Assembly: GCA_947173495.1 (NCBI GenBank)
Contig: CAMWFQ010000008.1
Location: 113,585 to 177,584, forward strand
DNA length: 64,000 bases
Source: an uncultured Lachnospiraceae bacterium
GTDB taxonomy: Bacteria > Bacillota > Clostridia > Lachnospirales > Lachnospiraceae
Reading direction: 5' to 3'
Part shown: positions 59,275 to 64,000 of the stretch, piece after piece
How positions within the stretch are numbered: position 1 is the first letter of the stretch
Layout of the letters: every line of letters starts with the position of its first letter
The notes under the pieces: generated by a model
What the model was told of the DNA's origin: nothing
The model's input: only the letters and a program-made list of their open reading frames with translations
Database searches by the model: none
Program-made: the position numbers and the translations under genes

Positions 59275-59973
59275 CGGGAGGATCTGAGAGTAGTGCTTTC
59301 CCAGGTACTTCTTGTATTGTTTCAGAAAGATACGGCGGTACTGATTATAGTTGCTCATATTGGGAAATTTGTTGTCGTCATGCATGCACCAGGGATAATG
59401 CTGCACCGGCACTGCGATTTTGTATCCATTCTCCAGGAAGCGGATGCTCTGGAAGGCATCATAAAAGTCCCAGCCCTTCAGATATTCGGTATCCCACGGC
59501 AGGTCATGGCAGGTGGCCATAAAGAAACCGTCAATTTCCGCAGCGAAAGATATGCCATCTTCTGAGAAATGATAGCGATAATCATCCGGCTTTGGCAGGG
59601 ACTGCGCTGCCTCGCGGGGATACAGGTTTCCTGTCTGCCGCCAGTGCCACATGAGCCCATCGGGAGATACAGAGTCATAGCCGATCATGCCGATCATACC
59701 AATCGTTGGATCGGAGCGGAAGATTTCCAGAAGATCGGAGAGAATATTTCTGTTCAGAATAAAAACATCCTGGTGCATATAAATTTTGTACCGGGCATGG
59801 GATGCGGCCATGCCTTCATTGTAGCCCTGTGTCATGGAGGGGGCATCGTTTATGGTGAGCAGATCAATCTCATAGCCGGAAGGCACATACAGATGGTTGA
59901 TATAGTGAATGCATTCCTCCAGAAGCAGATCGTTGTTGGAGCATATGATAAAACAAAAACTTTGGTCATTCAT
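59266..59973 (-). CDS. GT2-like glycosyltransferase
   Basis: 235 residues from ATG 59973, preceded by AAGGAGATTTCTGTC; the longer frame to 60150 overlaps the preceding minus-strand gene and is unlikely. FCFIICSNNDLLLEECIHYI, LLTINDAPSMTQGYNEGMAA, and YKIYMHQDVFILNRNILSDL carry the nucleotide-binding IND and the metal-binding H-x-D of this glycosyltransferase type; MIGYDSVSPDGLMWHW and GFFMATCHDLPWDTEYLKGW are acceptor-side landmarks. Cytosolic. It follows the unknown protein at 59987 after 13 bases, so the two form an operon. Confidence 0.85.
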   Translation of the reverse strand: MNDQSFCFIICSNNDLLLEECIHYINHLYVPSGYEIDLLTINDAPSMTQGYNEGMAASHARYKIYMHQDVFILNRNILSDLLEIFRSDPTIGMIGMIGYDSVSPDGLMWHWRQTGNLYPREAAQSLPKPDDYRYHFSEDGISFAAEIDGFFMATCHDLPWDTEYLKGWDFYDAFQSIRFLENGYKIAVPVQHYPWCMHDDNKFPNMSNYNQYRRIFLKQYKKYLGKHYSQILPSK

Positions 59974-59986
59974 GACAGAAATCTCC

Positions 59987-60598
59987 TTATTTCGATATTG
60001 GTGTGTTTCCGGTTCTGGATAAGGAATCGTTTCGGGAGCTGTCTGCAGTTGCAGTCTCTTCGCTTTGAACCAGCGTAAGCAGCAGCCGGATATCGCCGCT
60101 GTCCCAATGATTGGAACAGATAGAGATGATCTGTTCATATAAGGAGTCATCCGGAACGATCAGATCATCCTTCAGGATCACATATACGGCGAACACAGAC
60201 AGATCAGCTCGCTGCAGATAAGAGGCAGCCTCTTCCACAGAGGTATCTGAAAGCTGAAAGAGCAGCCGGCGGAAGGCAAACAGAGCGAGCATGTATTTTT
60301 CCCAGAGAGAATCTTTGCAGGTACAGCCTGAGGAAAAAAGCTCCTTCTGATACTTCTGTTCCAGCTCGATGATATGGAGCATCCGCAGGATCCTGTGGAT
60401 CTCGCCCCGGTATTTGTAGGCAAGATGTCCTTCTCCGGTTTCAATATAAGGAATAAGAGTCAGAAGCAGATCGGTATCCTGTGCTTTCAGCGCCCGGTCA
60501 AGGGTATTGGTAATGGTTTGCTCCGCGGCCAGAGCCGCGTCTTTTTCTGCTTCTAATTCCTGAAAATACAGTTCTGCTTCAAGGGATAAATGAGACAT
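59987..60598 (-). CDS. Hypothetical helical protein
   Basis: 203 residues from ATG 60598; an ATG at 60619 is in frame but only about 8 bases after the predicted transcription start. The sequence is alpha-helical and charged (LEAELYFQELEAEKDAALAA, IHRILRMLHIIELEQKYQKE), with a Ser/Thr-rich tail. No membrane segment or motif I recognise. It precedes a glycosyltransferase in a two-gene operon under a good promoter. It could be a partner of that enzyme. Confidence 0.65.
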   Translation of the reverse strand: MSHLSLEAELYFQELEAEKDAALAAEQTITNTLDRALKAQDTDLLLTLIPYIETGEGHLAYKYRGEIHRILRMLHIIELEQKYQKELFSSGCTCKDSLWEKYMLALFAFRRLLFQLSDTSVEEAASYLQRADLSVFAVYVILKDDLIVPDDSLYEQIISICSNHWDSGDIRLLLTLVQSEETATADSSRNDSLSRTGNTPISK

Positions 60599-60633
60599 AT
60601 AATTTGCTCTTTTCTGCATATTTTAATAAGTCT

Positions 60634-60662
60634 ATTATAACGACTCTGTGGATTCTGCGCAA
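60634..60662 (-). promoter_or_regulatory. Sigma-A-type promoter, minus strand
   Basis: On the minus strand TTGCGC (60662-60657), 17 bases, TATAAT (60639-60634). It drives the 59987 and 59266 genes. Confidence 0.7.
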
Positions 60663-60668
60663 TTGATT

Positions 60669-60697
60669 TTGAGATTTGTACTGTGATTTTATATAAT
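60669..60697 (+). promoter_or_regulatory. Sigma-A-type promoter, plus strand
   Basis: TTGAGA at 60669-60674, 17 bases, TATAAT at 60692-60697. The -10 overlaps the ATG of the fragment that follows, so that ATG is not a natural start. Confidence 0.5.
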
Positions 60698-60992
60698 GAT
60701 AAATCCCATATATAGAGGAGGGGACGACAGAGTATTCAATGCCCTGATGCATTATTCATGTCCTCTTACAGATACAAGTTCATGGCTGTTAAAGAATTTG
60801 GAAGCTGACAGAGAATGCGCTTACTATTCTCTTGAGCGTTTGGATGAGGTGCCGAATAAAATCTATCAATTACTGAATCATCCGGAAATGCAGCGCGATA
60901 TTGTTGAGAATGGACGGGAAAAGGTAAAAAATAATTATACAGGCAATCAGATGGCGGAAACGGTGCTAAAATATCTTATGGAATGTGTGTGA
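60696..60992 (+). pseudogene. C-terminal fragment of a CgeB-like glycosyltransferase
   Basis: 98 codons matching the last quarter of the 58081 protein: DDRVFNALMHYSCPLTDTSS against HDRIFNALLHNSCPLSDTST, ECAYYSLERLDEVPNKIYQL against ECAYYSLEHLEKLPGQITAL, and ENGREKVKNNYTGNQMAETV. The catalytic N-terminal three-quarters are absent and a promoter abuts the fragment, so it looks like a deletion remnant. Confidence 0.75.
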
Positions 60993-61025
60993 TGCGACAG
61001 AATGTTGTGCAGAAAGGGAGTAAGT

Positions 61026-61520
61026 ATGAAACTGTTTATTTTGCAGCCTTCCTCGGGAAAGCTGACATCCATCCTGAAACAGACAAAAGAGATCCTGCAG
61101 ACAAAGGATTCCAATACAGTTGTTGAAATCCACAGTGACAAAAATATCAAATTGGTTTGCGAGGATGTAAGAAAGTCAAATGCGGATCTGTTTTTGAATT
61201 TCAACCTGACAGGTTTTGAACAGAGTACACTGACAGATGGCGTTGCTTATAATTTGCTTGATTGTAAGCAGATTCATATTCTGCTTGACGATAAACTTCC
61301 AAATGAGAAATATCTTGCGAAGCAGCTGAGCATTTCCATGTTTTTTTATTGCCTAGGTACGGATTACTATAAATATCTTTTGGACAGATATCCGGATATT
61401 CCCTGGCTGAAGGAGATCAACTTCCGCCAGGAAGAAAGCAAAGAGAAAGCTCCGTCCGCGAATGCGGAAATTTTATGCGGCATCGTTCAGGAGGTGGCCC
61501 GAATCTGCCGCATAATTTAG
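61026..61520 (+). CDS. Hypothetical protein, possibly a lone N-terminal glycosyltransferase-like domain
   Basis: 164 residues from ATG 61026, with AAAGGGAGTAAGT as ribosome site. KLFILQPSSGKLTSILKQTK, IHILLDDKLPNEKYLAKQLS and YYKYLLDRYPDIPWLKEI resemble in layout the N-terminal domain of the CgeB-like protein at 58081 (for example NIFMDHPMSFASCM), but too weakly to be sure. No motif for activity. It directly follows the C-terminal fragment at 60696. Confidence 0.65.
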   Translation: MKLFILQPSSGKLTSILKQTKEILQTKDSNTVVEIHSDKNIKLVCEDVRKSNADLFLNFNLTGFEQSTLTDGVAYNLLDCKQIHILLDDKLPNEKYLAKQLSISMFFYCLGTDYYKYLLDRYPDIPWLKEINFRQEESKEKAPSANAEILCGIVQEVARICRII

Positions 61521-61574
61521 AATGTTATGTAAAGATAAGAGCAGTCCGCAAAGCGCGAAGCCCGTTGTCTGGCT

Positions 61575-61946
61575 TTATCTGGGGGATGAAGTCACCTCTT
61601 TTACAGCGGCGCCAAGCTGCTTAAAATAAGGAATGAGATTTTCCAGTGCGGCGGCAATTTCGGAATCCGCTTTGGTAGATATTGCGGAGTTTAATGTCAG
61701 CATCTTCTGATTAAAAGTTTCTTTATCAATACGCGTGTGCTCATTGTTAAGAATCGCCAGTGTCGAATTGGTAACAGAGATTTCCCAGTTGATAGCATCA
61801 ATGATATTTTTCAGATACTGATCAGTATCGGTCTGCCTGTTTCCGGATAATTCACTGATGATCGTGGGCAGATTTTTGATCAGGCGGTCGTTAAACTCTG
61901 CCAGTGTTTCCAGTGCTTCAAGTTGTTCTGTCGTCATGTTTTCCAT
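61575..61946 (-). CDS. Hypothetical small helical protein
   Basis: 123 residues, with GGATGGAGGATTACA before the ATG at 61946. Predicted wholly alpha-helical (TTEQLEALETLAEFNDRLIK, AAALENLIPYFKQLGAAVKE), soluble, no cysteines. It lies about 60 bases downstream of the CgeB-like gene on the same strand and may be co-transcribed with it. Family not recognised. Confidence 0.68.
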   Translation of the reverse strand: MENMTTEQLEALETLAEFNDRLIKNLPTIISELSGNRQTDTDQYLKNIIDAINWEISVTNSTLAILNNEHTRIDKETFNQKMLTLNSAISTKADSEIAAALENLIPYFKQLGAAVKEVTSSPR

Positions 61947-62005
61947 TGTAATCCTCCATCCTTCATGCTTGCTAACAGGGCTTTCTGAACTTCCAGTTTA
62001 TTATA

Positions 62006-63163
62006 TTATAAACAGTTGATCCGGGCAATACGAAACAGTTCCTTTATACGTTCCGGATATGAGAAAAGTTCTTTGACCTTTCGGTAACCGCTGAGCGCGA
62101 TCTCTTTTCGCAAATCTTCATGTTTTAAGTAAAAATCAGCTTTGGCAACCGCATCCTCCATGCTTTCATACATGATCACATCTTTTTCACTTTCAAAGTA
62201 TTCTGCCAGTTCAGGCTGATAGTTGGATAAAAGTACGCCTTTAGATCCCATAATATCCAATGCTCTTAAGGGAATACCTGATTGGATGCATTTTAAAGTC
62301 GGATTCAGGTTCAGTTTGCTGCAGCGGAAAACACAGGGCATCTCATCTGCATATTTTACAGGTCCGCGGTATCTGACATGCTTCAGAGAACAGGGATGAG
62401 AGGAATAGAAATGGGTGTGAAATAATTCACCCATTTGCTCCAGCAGAAAACTACGTTCAAGATGCGTTACCTCTGTAGCTATGGCATAGGAAAGACCGCG
62501 ATGATTCAGGAAGAGAGAGGTCTGCCCGATCTTCTTAAAAGAAGCATTGACTGCATTCAGGAGATCCTCTGTAATCAGATCATCCAGAATATAGCATCCG
62601 TAAATACGCAGCTGTGCCTGAAGGATCCCTTCAATATACCCTTTGACAAAATCGCCAGCGGAAAACAGCAGCGTTGCCAGAGGGGAATCATAAAGATGCC
62701 CAACGAATGATACATCTGCGCGGCAGGCTTCCACCAGCTTTGGATGGAAAGTAAGAGAATCCAGACGATGGGTATTGACAGCCAGGGGCAGATGAAATAC
62801 GGTAGTGTATCCCTCGCGCTGATATTGCTGTACTTCTATACGGTCAAACAGAAAGATATAATTCGTTTCGTAATTGAAATATTCCTGCAGGCGCTCTTCC
62901 AGAGGACTGTCATAACACCAGGAGATATATTTAATATGGGACTCATTGCAGAGTTGTGCTACCAGTGGGAAAAAGTTAATGCTGAATACCAGATCATAAT
63001 GGTCTGCTTTCAGATAAGATGAAAAACGTTCACAAAAAAAGGGGTCTTTAAATTTATCCGGAAAATGATAATAAACCGTTTTACAGACATGCCCTGCTTT
63101 TCTTAAATAGTATAAAAGATCATGATAAGTATAGCTTCCCATATCATAAAATAGAATTTTCAT
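62006..63163 (-). CDS. CgeB/DUF3880-type glycosyltransferase
   Basis: 385 residues. N-terminal DUF3880-like part: MKILFYDMGSYTYHDLLYYL, YDLVFSINFFPLVAQLCNES, HIKYISWCYDSPLEERL and FLFDRIEVQQYQREGY. C-terminal group-1 part: CKLNLNPTLK-like SKLNLNPTLKCIQSGIPLRA, LDIMGSKGVLLSNYQPELAE and EDVIMYESMEDAVAKADFYL. Homologues in Bacillus (CgeB) and in flagellar loci of gut Clostridia are predicted glycosyltransferases. ATG 63163 has a weak ACGGAGATTTG ribosome site. It may finish or branch the glycan built by its neighbours. Confidence 0.87.
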   Translation of the reverse strand: MKILFYDMGSYTYHDLLYYLRKAGHVCKTVYYHFPDKFKDPFFCERFSSYLKADHYDLVFSINFFPLVAQLCNESHIKYISWCYDSPLEERLQEYFNYETNYIFLFDRIEVQQYQREGYTTVFHLPLAVNTHRLDSLTFHPKLVEACRADVSFVGHLYDSPLATLLFSAGDFVKGYIEGILQAQLRIYGCYILDDLITEDLLNAVNASFKKIGQTSLFLNHRGLSYAIATEVTHLERSFLLEQMGELFHTHFYSSHPCSLKHVRYRGPVKYADEMPCVFRCSKLNLNPTLKCIQSGIPLRALDIMGSKGVLLSNYQPELAEYFESEKDVIMYESMEDAVAKADFYLKHEDLRKEIALSGYRKVKELFSYPERIKELFRIARINCL

Positions 63164-63421
63164 ACAACAAATCTCCGTTAACGATTGTGGATTGACAATC
63201 CTATTATAAAGGCTTTTTTGAAGTCATACAATTACTTTTTGCAAGAAAGTGAAGGTACGGGACAAAGTATTGGCAAATGTGGAGAAAATTTTCGTTTTCT
63301 ATTTTGATTTCAGGGAAAAAAACAGAACAAAACAGCAATATATACAGAGCATATTTATGGATTACACAAGATATTGTATTGTGCAACTTAACAGGCGAAT
63401 TTGTCTGCATGAGAGATTCTG

Positions 63422-63451
63422 TTGACGTATGAAAACTTCAGGGTGTAGTAT
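63422..63451 (+). promoter_or_regulatory. Possible sigma-A promoter
   Basis: TTGACG at 63422-63427, 18 bases, TAGTAT at 63446-63451, 99 bases before ATG 63550. The rest of 63164-63549 shows no gene or strong hairpin. Confidence 0.4.
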
Positions 63452-63549
63452 GGATATACAGTATTTTGTATATAAGTTATGCTGTTTTCAGGGGACTTTC
63501 AAGGGGTGAATAGAGCTGAAATTATTTTAAGAAGAGGAGGATTAAGAGA

Positions 63550-64000
63550 ATGCAGCAAAATGAACCGGTAGTGGAGAGTCTAAAACAGCTGACAGAAACT
63601 GTTATTGGGCTTACGCAACAGATTGGTAATGTGAGTGAACAAATCAAGTGTGTAGATGAAAAAATTGGGTGGATTGATAAAAAAATTGAGCGGATTGATA
63701 AAAAAATTGATACCGTCGAGAAGACGTTAACTGAGCGGGTAGATGCCGTCGAGAAATCGTTGAATGAGCGGATAGACGCCGTCGAGAAGTCGTTGAATGA
63801 GCGGATAGACGCTGTTGAGAAGTCGTTAAGTGATCGAATAGATACTGTCGAGAGGTCACTAAATGAGCGGATAGACACCGTTCAGAAGTCGTTAAGTGAT
63901 CGAATAGATACTGTCGAGAGGTCACTAAATGAGCGGATAGATGCTGTCGAGAAGTCGTTGAATGAGCGGATAGACGCTGTTGAGAAGTCGTTAAGTGATC
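63550..64000 (+). CDS. Coiled-coil protein of 11-residue repeats (3' truncated by window)
   Basis: At least 150 residues from ATG 63550, with AAGAGGAGGATTAAGAG as ribosome site; open to the window end. After a lead-in (LKQLTETVIGLTQQIGNVSE and DKKIERIDKKIDTVEK) it becomes tandem units of 11 residues of the type NERIDAVEKSL and SDRIDTVERSL. An 11-residue (hendecad) period favours a long, straight, slightly right-handed coiled coil. It has no signal peptide. Such proteins often act as tethers or rulers; a C-terminal membrane segment may lie outside the window. Confidence 0.85.
   Translation, partial: MQQNEPVVESLKQLTETVIGLTQQIGNVSEQIKCVDEKIGWIDKKIERIDKKIDTVEKTLTERVDAVEKSLNERIDAVEKSLNERIDAVEKSLSDRIDTVERSLNERIDTVQKSLSDRIDTVERSLNERIDAVEKSLNERIDAVEKSLSD
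63710..64000 (+). repeat. 33-bp tandem repeat (11 codons)
   Basis: At least eight units of 33 bases, each close to GTCGAGAAGTCGTTGAATGA followed by GCGGATAGACGCT. Several units are identical over more than 25 bases, so the array can change length by recombination or slippage. Confidence 0.9.

Noticed and set aside
63522..63925. Minus-strand open frames over the 33-bp repeats
   Set aside because: The repeat makes all frames open; the plus strand has a good ribosome site, a lead-in and a coherent coiled coil.
63710..64000. CRISPR array
   Set aside because: Units are contiguous with no spacers and are in frame as 11 codons, so they are a coding repeat.

Overview
The window looks like a chromosomal segment of a motile, flagellated Clostridia bacterium of the Lachnospiraceae type. 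Support comes from the Firmicute-style fliW-csrA pair inside a late flagellar operon, strong AGGAGG-type ribosome sites with occasional TTG and GTG starts, sigma-28 promoters of the TAAA-N15-CCGATA form, anaerobic radical chemistry (a glycyl radical enzyme and its activase), and DUF1703-type AAA-ATPase and Rpn-type nuclease genes typical of gut Clostridia. This assignment is inferred from gene content; no 16S gene or other marker is present.

Layout. 1-540 is the 3' end of a uracil/xanthine permease. 662-12332 is the late flagellar block, all on +: flgM, flgN, two flgK-type genes, flgL, fliW, csrA, flaG, fliD, fliS, a FliT/FlgN-like chaperone and flagellin. It has three well-matched sigma-28 promoters (before flgM, flaG and flagellin). 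The flagellin leader carries a GGGA hairpin loop and a GGAGG Shine-Dalgarno suited to CsrA control, with FliW as the expected CsrA antagonist. 12478-19926 is a first glycan-decoration block: two LicD proteins (one fused to an isomerase-like and a Rossmann-like domain), a sugar-phosphate isomerase/epimerase, a glycerophosphodiester phosphodiesterase, a TagD-type cytidylyltransferase fused to a Gfo/Idh/MocA oxidoreductase, and a second free oxidoreductase. The set suggests CDP-polyol (CDP-glycerol-like) synthesis and transfer of a phospho-polyol to a glycan. 19988-22080 is an AAA-ATPase/PD-(D/E)XK gene plus the decayed end of a second copy.

22313-48950 is a long same-strand run of about 21 genes that reads as a flagellin-glycosylation island. 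It holds LicD, a glycyl radical enzyme with its activase, three further radical SAM proteins, NeuA/NeuB/PseG-like nonulosonic-acid genes, a DegT aminotransferase, a Maf-like DUF115 protein, GT2/GT4/GT32 glycosyltransferases, methyltransferases, and two very large fusions (754 and 829 aa). A short Rossmann-like module recurs in about ten of these otherwise unrelated proteins. One of two tandem methyltransferases is broken by a G9 tract and would be restored by G8, which suggests phase variation.

49033-53310 is a sigma-28-preceded set of one membrane-anchored and three related secreted proteins that I cannot assign to a known family. 53311-57000 is a rearranged zone with terminators, a duplicated promoter/leader of about 185 bp, an Rpn-type nuclease gene, an unknown gene, and a decayed copy of the 754-aa fusion whose C-terminal cytidylyltransferase is intact. 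57006-63163 holds another LicD (minus strand), CgeB-like and GT2-like glycosyltransferases on both strands, and small unknown genes. The window ends inside a gene (63550 onward) made of 11-residue coiled-coil repeats.

Main idea. The flagellar regulon here appears to build a heavily modified flagellin glycan: nonulosonic-acid-like sugars, phospho-polyol or phosphocholine-like groups added by LicD proteins, methylation, and radical-enzyme modification. The sigma-28-linked secreted protein family may be a further flagellum-associated surface component. All functional statements rest on motif recognition by eye, without database searches.
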